Part shown: positions 26,497 through 38,109 of the stretch, one piece after another
How positions within the stretch are numbered: position 1 is the stretch's first letter
Layout: every line of letters starts with the position of its first letter
Assembly (NCBI GenBank): GCA_021847345.1
Contig: JAJZTW010000002.1
Location: 62,001-126,000 of the forward strand
Direction of reading: 5' to 3'
DNA from: Pseudomonadota bacterium
GTDB lineage: Bacteria > Pseudomonadota > Gammaproteobacteria > Burkholderiales > Burkholderiaceae_C
Length of the DNA stretch: 64,000 bases
The notes under the pieces: model-generated
The model's database searches: none
What the model was told of the DNA's origin: nothing
The model's input: only the letters and a program-made list of their open reading frames with translations
Program-made: the position numbers and the translations under genes

Positions 26497-27366
26497 TTGG
26501 CAAGCCAGGCGTCGACCCGCGCGCCCGGCCCGTCGCACGAACCCGTGTGGCAGGCCGGGCGTTTTGTCTTGTCGCTGCGGCGCACGCTGCTGATGGGCAT
26601 CGTCAACGTCACGCCCGACTCCTTCTCGGACGGCGGCAGGCACGACACTCCGGCCGCCGCGCTGGCCCATGCGCGGCGCCTGCTCGACGAGGGGGCCGAC
26701 CTGCTCGATCTCGGCGCGGAGTCCACGCGCCCCGGCTCGCAGCCTGTGTCGGCGCCCGAGGAATGGCGGCGCCTGCAGCCGGTGCTGCGCGAACTGGTGG
26801 GCTGGCAGGTGCCGATCTCGGTCGACACCTACCACCCCGAGACCATGCGTGCCGCGCTGGAGCTGGGGGTCGACATCATCAACGACGTGTACGCGCTGCG
26901 CCAGCCCGGCGCGCTGGAGGCCGTGGCCGCCAGCGCCGAGGCCGGCGTATGCCTGATGCACATGCAGGGCGAGCCTGCGAGCATGCAGCTCGAGCCGCAC
27001 TACGACGACGTGGTCGCCGAGGTGCGAGCGTTCCTGCTGCAGCGCGCGCAGGCCGCGCAGCAGGCCGGGGTGGGGCGACATCGCATCTGCCTGGACCCCG
27101 GCTTCGGCTTCGGCAAGACCCGCGAGCACAACCTGGCGCTGGCGCGTGCGCTGGAGCCGCTGTGCGAGGCCGGCTATCCGGTGCTGATCGGCGTGTCGCG
27201 CAAGTCCATGCTGGCCGGGACCTCGAAGCTGCCGCCGCTCGAGCGCGTGCCGGCCAGCCTGGGGGCCGCGCTGGCCTGCGTGGCCGCCGGCGCGCGCGTG
27301 GTGCGCGTGCACGACGTGGCGGCCACCCGCGACGCGCTGCGCACCTTCGAGGCCATGCGGCCGTGA
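26497..27366 (+). CDS. folP: dihydropteroate synthase (non-ATG start, TTG 26497 or GTG 26545)
   Basis: [31 protein letters not shown]; ftsH-folP-glmM synteny. Confidence 0.94.
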   Translation: MASQASTRAPGPSHEPVWQAGRFVLSLRRTLLMGIVNVTPDSFSDGGRHDTPAAALAHARRLLDEGADLLDLGAESTRPGSQPVSAPEEWRRLQPVLRELVGWQVPISVDTYHPETMRAALELGVDIINDVYALRQPGALEAVAASAEAGVCLMHMQGEPASMQLEPHYDDVVAEVRAFLLQRAQAAQQAGVGRHRICLDPGFGFGKTREHNLALARALEPLCEAGYPVLIGVSRKSMLAGTSKLPPLERVPASLGAALACVAAGARVVRVHDVAATRDALRTFEAMRP

Positions 27367-27394
27367 CCATGGTGGGCAGGAGGAGGCAGGCATC

Positions 27395-28720
<1,326 letters not shown>

Positions 28721-28771
28721 TCGCCGCGGCGGGCGGGTTGCGGCGCGAGACGGATGCGCGGCATTTTGTGT

Positions 28772-28793
28772 CTTTCACCAAAATGTCATAATT
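28772..28793 (+). promoter_or_regulatory. putative Pho box upstream of pstS
   Basis: CTTTCACCAAA-ATGTCATAATT: two 11-bp units resembling CTGTCATAWAW, about 65 bp before the pstS ATG. Confidence 0.65.
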
Positions 28794-28857
28794 CACCCGT
28801 CCAATGAGGCCTCAGACACCGAACACTGACCGGTGCACGACCTCAGGAGAAACTTGC

Positions 28858-29934
28858 ATGTCGATCGATACGAACCGCCGCCAACAGCTCAAGCTGGCAC
28901 TGGCCTCCGCCGGCCTGGCCATCGCCGCCTCCGTGACGCCGATGACCGCCCACGCCGCCGACGTGACGCTGCTGGAAACCGGCTCCACGCTGCTGTACCC
29001 GCTGTTCAACCTGTGGGTGCCCGACTACACCAAGGCCCATCCTGGCGTGCGCATCACCACGCAAGGCACGGGTAGTGGCACCGGCATCGCCCAGGCGATC
29101 TCTGGCGTGGCCCAGATCGGCGCCTCCGACGCGTACATGAGCGACGGCCAGATCAAGCAGAACCCCAGCATTCTGAACATCCCGCTGGCGATCTCCGCGC
29201 AGACCGTCAACTTCAACGTTCCGGGCCTGAACAAGGACCACCTCAAGCTCGACGGTCCGGTGCTCGCCGGCATCTACGGCGGGACCATCAAGGAGTGGGA
29301 CGACGCCGCGATCAAGGCGCTGAACCCCGGCGTGAAGCTGCCGCACCACGCGATCGTGCCGATCCACCGCACCGACGGCAGCGGCGACACCTTCATTTTC
29401 AGCCAGTACCTGTCGTTCTCCGACGGCAAGTGGAACAACAGCGTCGGCTACGGCACCACCATCAGCTGGCCGGCGGTGCAGGGCGGCGTGGGCGCGAACG
29501 GCAACCCCGGCATGGTCCAGGCCTGCCAGCAGACCCCGTACTCGATCGCCTACATCGGCGTGAGCTTCCATGAGCAGGTCGCCAAGGCCGGGCTGGGCAC
29601 CGCGATGCTGAAGAACCGCGCCGGCAAGTTCCTGCTGCCCGACGCCAAGACCGTCAGCGCCGCGGCTGGCGAGCTGATCGCCAAGACCCCGGCCGACGAG
29701 CGCCTGAGCCTGGTGTTCGCGCCGGGTGCGAATTCGTACCCGATCATCAACTACGAGTACGCCATCGTCAACGCCAAGCAGGCCAAGCCTGAAGTCGCCA
29801 AGGCGGTCAAGGAGTTCCTGGGCTGGGCCGTCGAGCAGGGCAACGACGCCAAGTACCTGGACGCGGTGCGCTTCATCGCGCTGCCCAAGCGCGTGCAGGA
29901 GCTGAGCAAGGCCCAGATCGCGAAGATCCAGTAA
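28858..29934 (+). CDS. pstS: phosphate ABC transporter substrate-binding protein PstS
   Basis: Signal peptide; LLETGSTLLYPLFNLWVPDYTKAHPGVRITTQGTGSGTGIAQAISG; followed by pstCAB. Confidence 0.96.
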   Translation: MSIDTNRRQQLKLALASAGLAIAASVTPMTAHAADVTLLETGSTLLYPLFNLWVPDYTKAHPGVRITTQGTGSGTGIAQAISGVAQIGASDAYMSDGQIKQNPSILNIPLAISAQTVNFNVPGLNKDHLKLDGPVLAGIYGGTIKEWDDAAIKALNPGVKLPHHAIVPIHRTDGSGDTFIFSQYLSFSDGKWNNSVGYGTTISWPAVQGGVGANGNPGMVQACQQTPYSIAYIGVSFHEQVAKAGLGTAMLKNRAGKFLLPDAKTVSAAAGELIAKTPADERLSLVFAPGANSYPIINYEYAIVNAKQAKPEVAKAVKEFLGWAVEQGNDAKYLDAVRFIALPKRVQELSKAQIAKIQ

Positions 29935-29955
29935 GCGATCCAGACGGCAGGTCTG

Positions 29956-30011
29956 ACGCGCCCGGTGGGCGCGTGAAGTCCCGGGCCCGGCATCCGCGAG
30001 GATGCCGGGCC
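29956..30011 (+). other. two stem-loops in the pstS-pstC intergenic region
   Basis: ACGCGCCC-GGT-GGGCGCGT (29956-29974) and GGCCCGGCATCC-GCGA-GGATGCCGGGCC (29984-30011), no long T tract. Confidence 0.75.
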
Positions 30012-30109
30012 TGTTGGCAGCTGATTCCCGGGCTGCCCCGATTCCACGCTGCGCCTGTCGCGCAGCGACTGCCCCGCAGGGGCGCACACGACACGGCAGG
30101 TGATCAGGC

Positions 30110-31063
30110 ATGAGATGGTTTCGACACGGATTGCAGGTGACTTCGGCACTGATTCCGCTGGCGCTGCTCGCCGTGTTCGTGTTCCTGACCCTTTACTCCT
30201 GGCCCGCGATCCGCTTCAACGGGCTGGGCTTCCTGTTTTCGAACACATGGAGCCTGGGCAACCTGTATGCGAATCCGGTCGACGTGCGCGGCGTGCAGGT
30301 TCCTCCGGGCGCGCATTACGGCATCTGGGTGTTCATCGTCGGCACCCTGGCGAGTTCGGCCTTCGCGCTGCTGATCGCGGTGCCCGTGGGCATCGGCGTG
30401 GCGCTGTACCTGGTGGAATATGCGCCGCATCGCCTGAGCTCGGCCTTCGCGCAGGTCGCCGAACTGCTGGCCATGGTGCCCAGCGTGGTCTACGGGTTGT
30501 GGGGGCTCGAGGTGCTGGCGCCGCTGACCCTGAAGTTCCTGGCCCCGGCCATCGCGCATGCGCTGCCCTTCCTGTCCTTTTTCTCCACCCCCGCAAACAG
30601 CGGCTACGGCCTGCTCACGGCCAGCCTGGTGCTGGCGCTGATGGTGCTGCCGGTGATCTCCAGCACACTGGTCGAGGCGCTGCGCCGGGTTCCCCGAGAA
30701 CTGCGCGAGTCGTGCTTCGCGCTGGGCGCCACGCGGGCCGAGGTGCTGCGCCGCGCCTTGCTGCCGGCGGTGCGCACGCCGTTGATCGGCGCGGTGATCC
30801 TCGCCCTCGGTCGCGCGCTGGGCGAGACCATGGCGGTGCTGATGGTCAGTGGAGGCGCGCTGAACTATCTGCCGAAGAACCTGTACAGCCCGATCACCAG
30901 CATGGCGGCGTTCATCGCCTCCCAGCTCGACAGCGCGCTGCAGGACACCAGCGGCATGGCGGTTCGTTCGCTTGCTGAAATCGCCCTCGTCCTTCTCGTC
31001 ATCGCGGTCATCGTCAATGTCATCGCTCGCTTCCTCACCCGGCGCGTTGCGCTCGGCGCCTGA
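30110..31063 (+). CDS. pstC: phosphate ABC transporter permease PstC
   Basis: Permease with ELLAMVPSVVYGLWG and ALGRALGETMAVLMVSG; operon position. Confidence 0.95.
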   Translation: MRWFRHGLQVTSALIPLALLAVFVFLTLYSWPAIRFNGLGFLFSNTWSLGNLYANPVDVRGVQVPPGAHYGIWVFIVGTLASSAFALLIAVPVGIGVALYLVEYAPHRLSSAFAQVAELLAMVPSVVYGLWGLEVLAPLTLKFLAPAIAHALPFLSFFSTPANSGYGLLTASLVLALMVLPVISSTLVEALRRVPRELRESCFALGATRAEVLRRALLPAVRTPLIGAVILALGRALGETMAVLMVSGGALNYLPKNLYSPITSMAAFIASQLDSALQDTSGMAVRSLAEIALVLLVIAVIVNVIARFLTRRVALGA

Positions 31064-31904
31064 ATCCGTCCGGCGCGTGTCCGGGCGCCGGCGCGCCAGC
31101 GCCGTCGTATTCGCCGTCCTGTGCAGCCTGTCCTTCGTGCTGGTGGTCGTTCCGCTGGCCGACATCCTGTGGACCGTGCTGTCGCGCGGCGCCAGCGCGC
31201 TGAACCTCGAGGTGTTCACGCAGGTCACCAACGGAATCAGCGGCGGCCTGCTCAACGCCATCGAGGGCACCGTGGTGCTCAGCGCCGGTGCCATCGTGTT
31301 CGCCGCTCCGGTCGGTGTGCTGACCGGGGTCTACCTGGCCGAGTACGGCAGCGGCCCCTGGGGAAGTTCCGTGCGCTTTCTCGCCGACGTGCTGACCGGC
31401 GTGCCGTCGATCGTGCTGGGCTATTTCAGCTACGTCACGCTGGTCGAGGGTCTGGGCTGGCAGTTCTCGGCGCTGGCCGGCGCGATCACGCTGGCCATCC
31501 TGATCGTGCCCTACATCGCACGCTTCACCGAACTGGCGATGCGCCAGAACCCGCCGAGCTTGCGCGAGGCGGGCTACGCGCTGGGCTGCAGGGAGCACCA
31601 GGTGGTGTTCAAGATCCTGCTGCCTGCTGCGCGCTCCGGTGTCATCACCGGGGTCCTGCTGTCGCTGGCCATCTCGGTGGGAGAGACGGCACCTCTCATC
31701 TACACCGCGGGTTGGTCCAACTACATGTGGAACGGCAAGCTCACGCACGAGCCGGTGGGATACCTGACCTACGTGATCTGGAGCTTCATCAACCAGCCCT
31801 TCGCGTCGGCGCATGCGCTTGCCTACGCCGCGGCGTTCCTGGTGATCGCCGTCGTGCTTGCGATCAACATCACGACGCGCATGTTCCTGCGCAAGCGCCT
31901 GTGA
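31017..31904 (+). CDS. pstA: phosphate ABC transporter permease PstA
   Basis: [43 protein letters not shown]; overlaps pstC end; start uncertain (30972 or 31017). Confidence 0.94.
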   Translation: MSSLASSPGALRSAPESVRRVSGRRRASAVVFAVLCSLSFVLVVVPLADILWTVLSRGASALNLEVFTQVTNGISGGLLNAIEGTVVLSAGAIVFAAPVGVLTGVYLAEYGSGPWGSSVRFLADVLTGVPSIVLGYFSYVTLVEGLGWQFSALAGAITLAILIVPYIARFTELAMRQNPPSLREAGYALGCREHQVVFKILLPAARSGVITGVLLSLAISVGETAPLIYTAGWSNYMWNGKLTHEPVGYLTYVIWSFINQPFASAHALAYAAAFLVIAVVLAINITTRMFLRKRL

Positions 31905-31954
31905 ATTCCCGGACCGCCAGCCCCAGTCCCTCCGAAACACCGGACCCTACGACG

Positions 31955-32743
31955 ATGAACCAATCGGCAACCGAGCCGCAGGCGGCGCCACGCGCGCGCC
32001 TGTCGGTGCGCAACGTCAACTTCTACTACGGCAAGTTCCACGCCATCAAGAACGTCAGCCTGGATATCGCCGAGAACCAGGTGACCGCGTTCATCGGCCC
32101 GTCGGGTTGCGGCAAGTCGACCCTGCTGCGCATTTTCAATCGTATGTTCGAGCTGTATCCCGAACAGCGTGCGGAGGGCGAGGTGCTGCTCGACGGGCGC
32201 AACATCCTGGGGCGTGACGAGGACGTCTCGCTGCTGCGCGCGCGTGTCGGCATGGTGTTCCAGAAGCCCACCCCGTTCCCGATGTCGATCTTCGACAACA
32301 TCGCGTTCGGCATCCGGCTGTACGAGAAGCTGCCGCGCGCCGACATGGAGGAGCGCGTGCATTGGGCGCTGACCAAGACGGCGCTGTGGGACGAGGTCAA
32401 GGACAAGCTGCACCAGAGCGGGCTGAGCCTGTCGGGCGGCCAGCAGCAGCGCCTGTGCATCGCGCGAGCCATCGCCATCAGGCCCGAGGTGCTGCTGCTC
32501 GACGAGCCGACCTCGGCGCTCGACCCGATCTCCACCGCGAAGATCGAGGAACTGGTGACCGAGCTCAAGAGCGACTACACGGTGGCCATCGTGACCCACA
32601 ACATGCAGCAGGCGGCTCGCGTTTCCGACTACACCGCCTATATGTACCTGGGCGAGATGATCGAGTTCGGCGACACCAACCAGATCTTCCTCAAGCCTGC
32701 GAAGCAGCAGACCGAGGACTACATCACCGGCCGTTTCGGCTGA
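31955..32743 (+). CDS. pstB: phosphate ABC transporter ATP-binding protein PstB
   Basis: [57 protein letters not shown]. Confidence 0.97.
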   Translation: MNQSATEPQAAPRARLSVRNVNFYYGKFHAIKNVSLDIAENQVTAFIGPSGCGKSTLLRIFNRMFELYPEQRAEGEVLLDGRNILGRDEDVSLLRARVGMVFQKPTPFPMSIFDNIAFGIRLYEKLPRADMEERVHWALTKTALWDEVKDKLHQSGLSLSGGQQQRLCIARAIAIRPEVLLLDEPTSALDPISTAKIEELVTELKSDYTVAIVTHNMQQAARVSDYTAYMYLGEMIEFGDTNQIFLKPAKQQTEDYITGRFG

Positions 32744-32765
32744 CCCCGTCGCAGGAGCGACCACC

Positions 32766-33467
32766 ATGGACAAGCACCTTTCCACCCAGTTCGACGCCGA
32801 GATCAGTTCCATCACCACCCGCGTGCTGGAAATGGGCGGCCTGGTCGAGTCGCAGATCGCGCAGGCGGTCTACGCGCTGCGCCACTTCGACGCCGAGGCC
32901 GCCCGCGGCGTGATGCTCAACGAGAAGCGCGTCAACCAGATGGAAGTCGACATCGACGCTGACGTGGCCCAGATCATCGCCAAGCGCCAACCCACCGCGC
33001 GCGACCTGCGCCTGATGCTGGCGATCTCGAAGACCATCACCAACCTGGAACGCGTGGGCGACGAGGCCGACCGCATCGCACGCATGGCGCGCGACCTCAT
33101 CGAGGCGGGCGCCAACCTGGCCATTTCGTTCAACGAGATCATCCGCGAGTCCGACCTCGCGGTGGCGCAGATCCGCAAGGCGCTGGACGCATTCGCGCGC
33201 CTGGACGAACGCTCGGCGGTCGACATCGTCACCGCCGACAGCGCCATCGACGCCGAATTCGACTCCTTCATGCGCAAGCTCATCACCTACGTGATGGAGG
33301 ACCCGCGCAACATCTCGGCCAGCCTGGACATGGTGTTCATCGCCAAGGCCATCGAGCGCATCGGTGACCACGCCAAGAACATCGCCGAGTTCGTGATCTA
33401 CGTGGTGCGAGGCACCGACGTGCGGCACAACAAGCAAGCCTTCAACGAGGTGGCGGGGACCCTCTGA
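32766..33467 (+). CDS. phoU: phosphate signalling regulator PhoU
   Basis: HLSTQFDAEISSITTRVLEMGGLVESQI; ISKTITNLERVGDEADRIARMA; IERIGDHAKNIAEFVIYVVRGTDVRH. Confidence 0.97.
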   Translation: MDKHLSTQFDAEISSITTRVLEMGGLVESQIAQAVYALRHFDAEAARGVMLNEKRVNQMEVDIDADVAQIIAKRQPTARDLRLMLAISKTITNLERVGDEADRIARMARDLIEAGANLAISFNEIIRESDLAVAQIRKALDAFARLDERSAVDIVTADSAIDAEFDSFMRKLITYVMEDPRNISASLDMVFIAKAIERIGDHAKNIAEFVIYVVRGTDVRHNKQAFNEVAGTL

Positions 33468-33490
33468 ACGCCAGCCGGAACCCATCGACC

Positions 33491-34210
33491 ATGGCCAGCA
33501 ACATCCTGATTGTCGAAGACGAGCCGGCGATCGCCGAGCTGCTCGCGGTGAACCTGCGCCACGCCGGTCACTGCCCCATCGTGGCCGGCAGCGCCGAGGA
33601 GGCGCTGCGCCTGATCCGCGACGTGCTGCCCGATGTCATGCTGGTCGACTGGATGCTGCCGGGCATGTCGGGGGTGGCGCTGCTGCGCGAACTGCGCCAG
33701 GGAACTCGCACGCGTTCGATCCCGATGATCCTGCTGACCGCGCGAAGCGAGGAAAGCGACACCATCGCCGGGCTCGACGCCGGAGCCGACGACTACATCA
33801 CCAAGCCCTTCTCCCCCAAGGAACTGCTCGCGCGCATCCGGGCCGTGCTGCGCCGGCGCTCGCCGCAGCTCACCGACGAACCGGTACGCGCCGGCGGGCT
33901 GGCGGTCGATCCGGGCACGCGCCGGGTGACCTTCACCGCCGGCGGTGGCGCCGAGCAGGAGCTGCGCCTGGGGCCCACGGAGTTCAAGCTGCTGCACTTC
34001 ATGATGACCCACCCCGAGCGCGTGCACAGCCGCGGCGCGCTGCTCGACAAGGTGTGGGGAGACCACGTGTTCATCGAGGAACGCACGGTCGACGTGCACA
34101 TCAAGCGCCTGCGCGAGGCGCTGGCGCCGGCGAACTGCGCGGAGATGGTCGAGACCGTGCGCGGTGCCGGCTATCGATTCACCCAGCGCCAGGGAGCCAC
34201 GGCCGGCTGA
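33491..34210 (+). CDS. phoB: phosphate response regulator PhoB
   Basis: NILIVEDEPAIAELLAVNL; LVDWMLPGMSG; winged-helix LGPTEFKLLHFMMTHPERVHSRGALLDKVWG. Confidence 0.97.
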   Translation: MASNILIVEDEPAIAELLAVNLRHAGHCPIVAGSAEEALRLIRDVLPDVMLVDWMLPGMSGVALLRELRQGTRTRSIPMILLTARSEESDTIAGLDAGADDYITKPFSPKELLARIRAVLRRRSPQLTDEPVRAGGLAVDPGTRRVTFTAGGGAEQELRLGPTEFKLLHFMMTHPERVHSRGALLDKVWGDHVFIEERTVDVHIKRLREALAPANCAEMVETVRGAGYRFTQRQGATAG

Positions 34211-34268
34211 CCCTTGCCGGCAGGCGCGCCCGGCGGCCTGTCTGCACCACCTTTCTGCCTGATCGCGC

Positions 34269-35621
34269 ATGCGTTTCGTGCTTCTCCGCCTGCTTGCCGT
34301 CGTCGCCGTGCTCGCGCTGGCCGGGGCCGCGGTCGCCTACTGGCTGGGCCCGACCGCCGGGCTGGCGCTGGCCTGCGCGCTGGCCGTCGGAGTCATCGCC
34401 TTCGACACCCTGGCGCGTGCTCGCCTGCTCGAATGGCTGCGCTTTCCGCAACGCGACACGGTGCCGCAGTCGCCGGGGGTGTGGGGCGAGGTGTTCTACC
34501 GCAGCGCGCGTCAGCTGCGGCTGTGGCAGAACCGGGTGCAGCGCGAGGAGAACAAGCTCAGCCGCTTCATCGAGGCGCTGCAGGCCTCGCCCAACGGGGT
34601 CATGCTGATCGACGAGCATGGCCAGATCGACTGGTGCAACGCCACCGCCGCCGGGCATTTCGGGCTGGATCCCCAGCGCGACATGCGCCAGCATGCGGTG
34701 CACCTGATCCGCAATCCGGAATTCGTCGCCTACCTGGCGGCGCGCCAGTTCGCCGAGCCGCTGCTCATGCGCCGCAACGGCAGCCACGGGACCGTGCTGC
34801 TCAGCGTGCAGGTCATTCCCTATGGCGACGGGGACAAGCTGCTGCTGTCGCGCGACGTCACCCAGCTCGAGCGCACCGAGGCCATGCGGCGCGATTTCGT
34901 GGCCAACGTGTCGCACGAGATCAAGACCCCGCTGACCGTGATTGCCGGTTTTGTCGAATCCCTGCGCACCCTGGAGTTCTCGGCCGACGAGCGCGAGCGC
35001 ATCCTGGAGCTGATGCAGCAGCAAAGCGATCGCATGCGCCAGCTGGTCGAGGACCTGCTGACCCTGGCGCACCTCGAGGGCGACCCGCACCAGCCCGCCG
35101 AGGAGCTGCTGGACATGCCGGGTGTCGTCGCGCGCCTGGCGGCCGACGCGCGCGCGCTGTCGGCCGGCCGGCATCGCATCGAGACCAGCGCCGACGTCAG
35201 CAAGCTGCGCGGCGCCAGCAGCGAGCTGGCGAGCGCCTTCGGCAATCTGGTGAGCAACGCGGTGCGCTACACCCCGAACGGCGGCGTGATCCAGATCCGC
35301 TGGCGCTTGCTGGAGAGCGGGCTGGGCGAGGCCATCGGCGAGTTCAGCGTCAGCGACACCGGGATCGGCATTGCCGCCGAACATATCCCGCGCCTGACCG
35401 AGCGCTTCTACCGCGTCGACCGCGGGCGTTCGCGCGAGTCCGGCGGCACCGGGCTGGGCCTGGCCATCGTCAAGCACGCGCTGCTGCGCCACCAGGCCGA
35501 GTTGCGCATCGTCAGCCAGATGGGCGAGGGCAGCACGTTCAGCGCGCGCTTTCCCGCGCAGCGCCTGGTGCTGCCGCAGCCCGAGGCCACGTCCGAGCCG
35601 GTCGCCGCGCATCCGGCGTGA
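34269..35621 (+). CDS. phoR: phosphate sensor histidine kinase PhoR
   Basis: PAS-like region; FVANVSHEIKTPLTVIAGFVESL H-box; GGTGLGLAIVKHAL; downstream of phoB. Confidence 0.96.
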   Translation: MRFVLLRLLAVVAVLALAGAAVAYWLGPTAGLALACALAVGVIAFDTLARARLLEWLRFPQRDTVPQSPGVWGEVFYRSARQLRLWQNRVQREENKLSRFIEALQASPNGVMLIDEHGQIDWCNATAAGHFGLDPQRDMRQHAVHLIRNPEFVAYLAARQFAEPLLMRRNGSHGTVLLSVQVIPYGDGDKLLLSRDVTQLERTEAMRRDFVANVSHEIKTPLTVIAGFVESLRTLEFSADERERILELMQQQSDRMRQLVEDLLTLAHLEGDPHQPAEELLDMPGVVARLAADARALSAGRHRIETSADVSKLRGASSELASAFGNLVSNAVRYTPNGGVIQIRWRLLESGLGEAIGEFSVSDTGIGIAAEHIPRLTERFYRVDRGRSRESGGTGLGLAIVKHALLRHQAELRIVSQMGEGSTFSARFPAQRLVLPQPEATSEPVAAHPA

Positions 35622-35625
35622 GAGT

Positions 35626-35790
35626 GCCCCCAGGGCCGGGCCTGGGGCCCGACCCGTTCCACCTCGCAGCTTGCAGGCTGCTCGGATTCGGCCGGCGCGC
35701 TGCTGTGCGCAGGCACAGCAGCTGGTCCGGCCTCATCCCCCGTGGGGGTCGAGAAAACTTGGGGCGGCCCTGCGTTTTCTCGTGAGCGCC
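35626..35790 (-). repeat. degenerate inverted copy of the intergenic three-hairpin repeat (54-bp core identical to 55331-55384)
   Basis: 35737-35790 is the reverse complement of 55331-55384 with no mismatches; the other repeat end GCCCCCAGGGCCGGGC lies at 35626-35641; unrelated internal segment between them contains hairpin GCTGCTGTG-N6-CACAGCAGC (35699-35722). Confidence 0.9.
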
Positions 35791-35934
35791 GAAGCGCGCC
35801 TGCATTCGAGGTCGACCGCCGGGAGGCCAGCCGCACATGCCTGCCTGGGCCGCGCGCATGGCGCACGCATGCACGCTTCGCAATGCCCGCAAGACCCGCG
35901 CAAGCCTCGGCTGCTCGCGAAGCAGACGCGGTGC

Positions 35935-38037
35935 TCAGCCCGGCGTCTGCGGCGGCGGGTTGCGCGAGTCCACCAGCAACTGGTGGCTGCCCGGGCTCCT
36001 GGCCCAGCCGCGCGCGCGGCGCCAGTTGCCGGAACTGTCCATGTCCCAGGCGTTGCCGGGGGTCTGCCAGTGCACGCGCAGGCCTTCGCGGATCACCTTG
36101 GCCTTGGCGCCGGGCTCGAGGATCGGCGCGGCGATCTCGACCCGACGGAACAGGTTGCGTTCCATCCAGTCGGCCGACGAGATCCAAACGTCGTTGGCGC
36201 CGTCGTTGTGGAACATGAACACCCGCGAGTGCTCGAGGAATCGTCCGATCACTGAACGCACCCGGATGTTCTCCGACAGCCCCGGAACGCCGGGACGAAG
36301 CATGCAGGGGCCGCGAACCAGCAGGCGGATCTCCACGCCGGCGCGCGAGGCCTTGTAGAGCTCGTGGATCACGGTGGGCTCGACCAGCGCGTTCACGCGT
36401 GCCCAGATGCGGGCGCGGCGTCCGGCGCGCGCCAGGCGCGCCTCGTGGCGTATGGCCTTGATCAGGTTGTCCAGCAGCGAGAACGGCGACTGCCACAGCC
36501 GGCGCAGCGGCGCGAAGCGCGACGAGCCGGTAATCTCGAGGAACACCTGGTTCACGTCGGCGCAGATCGCGTCGTCGGCGGTCATCAGCCCGAAGTCGGT
36601 GTACATGCGGGCCGTGCGCGTGTGGTAGTTGCCGGTGCCCAGATGCACGTAGCGCCGCAGCTGCTCGCCGCGCCTGCCGACCCGCTCGCGGCGCACCACC
36701 ATGAGCATCTTGGCGTGGCACTTGAAGCCGACCACGCCGTACACCACGTGCGCGCCCTCGGCTTCCAGGCGCGCCGCCCAGTTGATGTTGGTCTCCTCGT
36801 CCAGGCGCGCCATCAGCTCGAGCACCACGGTGACTTCCTTGCCGTTGCGCGCGGCCTCGATCAGGGCCTCCATCAGGTCCGAGGTCTGCCCGGCACGGTA
36901 GATGGTCTGCTTGATGGCCAGCACCGCGGGGTCGCGCGCGGCCGTGCGCACGAGGTCGACCACCGGGGCGAAGCTGTCGTAGGGGTGGTGCAGCAGCACG
37001 TCGCTGGCGCGGATGCGGTCGAACAGCTCGGGCTCGGCACCGGGCCAGCCGGCGATGGCCGCCGGCAGGTGGGGGGTGTAGGTCAGGTGCCCCGCGGGCA
37101 GCATGTCGATGACCGACTGCAGGCGTGCCAGGTTCACCGGCCCGTCGGCGCGGTAGCAGTCGCGCGGCTGCAGCGCGTTCTCGCGCATCAGGCGCTCGAG
37201 CAGCGGCTGCGGGCACGAGCTGGTGACCTCCAGGCGCACCGCGTCGCCGTAATGACGTGCGCGCAGTTCTCCCTGCAGCGCGGTGCGCAGGTTGGTGATC
37301 TCGTCGTCGTCGACGAAAAGCTCGCTGTTGCGCGTGACACGGAACTGGTGCACCCCGAGCACCTTCAGGCCGGGGAACAGGTGGCCGGCGTAGGCATGCA
37401 TCAGCGACGACAGCAGCACGAAGCTGTGGCGCTCGCCGTCGTGCTCGACGAGTTCGTCCGGGATCGCCAGCACCCGCGGCAGCGCGCGCGGAGCCTGGAT
37501 GATGCCGAGGTCGACGTTGCGCCCGAAGGCGTCGGTGCCCTCGAGCATGACGGCGAAGTTCAGGCTCTTGTTGAGCACCTTGGGGAAGGGGTGGGCGGGG
37601 TCGAGGCCGATCGGCGTCAGCACCGGCAGCACCTCGCGCTCGAAGAACGAGCGCGCCCAGCGCTCCTGCGGCGCCGTCCACTGCGCGCTGGCGACGAAGC
37701 GTATGCCGTGGGCCTGCAGCAGCGGGTAGATGGTGTGCTGCAGCACGCGGTAATGCTCGGCGACCAGGGAATGCGCGTCGTCGGCGATGAGTTGCAAGGC
37801 CTCGGCGACGCGCAGGCCGTCGGGGGTCAGCGCGGCGGGCTCGTGCTCCAGCAGGTCCTGCAGCTGGGCAACCCGGGTCTCGAAGAACTCGTCCAGGTTG
37901 GACGCCACGATGCAGACGTAGCGCAGGCGCTCGAGCGGCGGAATCGCCGGGTCCAGGGCCTGCGCGAGCACGCGCCGGTTGAAGGCCAGGGTGCCCAGTT
38001 CACGGTTGAGCAGCGGAGACGGCGACGGGAGGGCCAT
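35935..38037 (-). CDS. ppk1: polyphosphate kinase
   Basis: LLNRELGTLAFNRRVLAQALDPAIPPLERLRYVCIVASNLDEFFETRVAQL; PYDSFAPVVDLVRTAARDPAVLAIKQTIYR; HLGTGNYHTRTARMYTDFGL. Confidence 0.96.
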   Translation of the reverse strand: MALPSPSPLLNRELGTLAFNRRVLAQALDPAIPPLERLRYVCIVASNLDEFFETRVAQLQDLLEHEPAALTPDGLRVAEALQLIADDAHSLVAEHYRVLQHTIYPLLQAHGIRFVASAQWTAPQERWARSFFEREVLPVLTPIGLDPAHPFPKVLNKSLNFAVMLEGTDAFGRNVDLGIIQAPRALPRVLAIPDELVEHDGERHSFVLLSSLMHAYAGHLFPGLKVLGVHQFRVTRNSELFVDDDEITNLRTALQGELRARHYGDAVRLEVTSSCPQPLLERLMRENALQPRDCYRADGPVNLARLQSVIDMLPAGHLTYTPHLPAAIAGWPGAEPELFDRIRASDVLLHHPYDSFAPVVDLVRTAARDPAVLAIKQTIYRAGQTSDLMEALIEAARNGKEVTVVLELMARLDEETNINWAARLEAEGAHVVYGVVGFKCHAKMLMVVRRERVGRRGEQLRRYVHLGTGNYHTRTARMYTDFGLMTADDAICADVNQVFLEITGSSRFAPLRRLWQSPFSLLDNLIKAIRHEARLARAGRRARIWARVNALVEPTVIHELYKASRAGVEIRLLVRGPCMLRPGVPGLSENIRVRSVIGRFLEHSRVFMFHNDGANDVWISSADWMERNLFRRVEIAAPILEPGAKAKVIREGLRVHWQTPGNAWDMDSSGNWRRARGWARSPGSHQLLVDSRNPPPQTPG

Positions 38038-38109
38038 GGAGCGCGGGGACGGCAAAGTACGGACGTGGGAACGGAAAAGCTTACGATCCCACAATCTCGT
38101 GAAATCTAC

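Noticed and set aside
35408-37681. 757-aa - strand ORF overlapping ppk in a different frame
   Set aside because: Arg/Ala-rich shadow frame; the true ppk frame (35935-38037) carries all conserved motifs.
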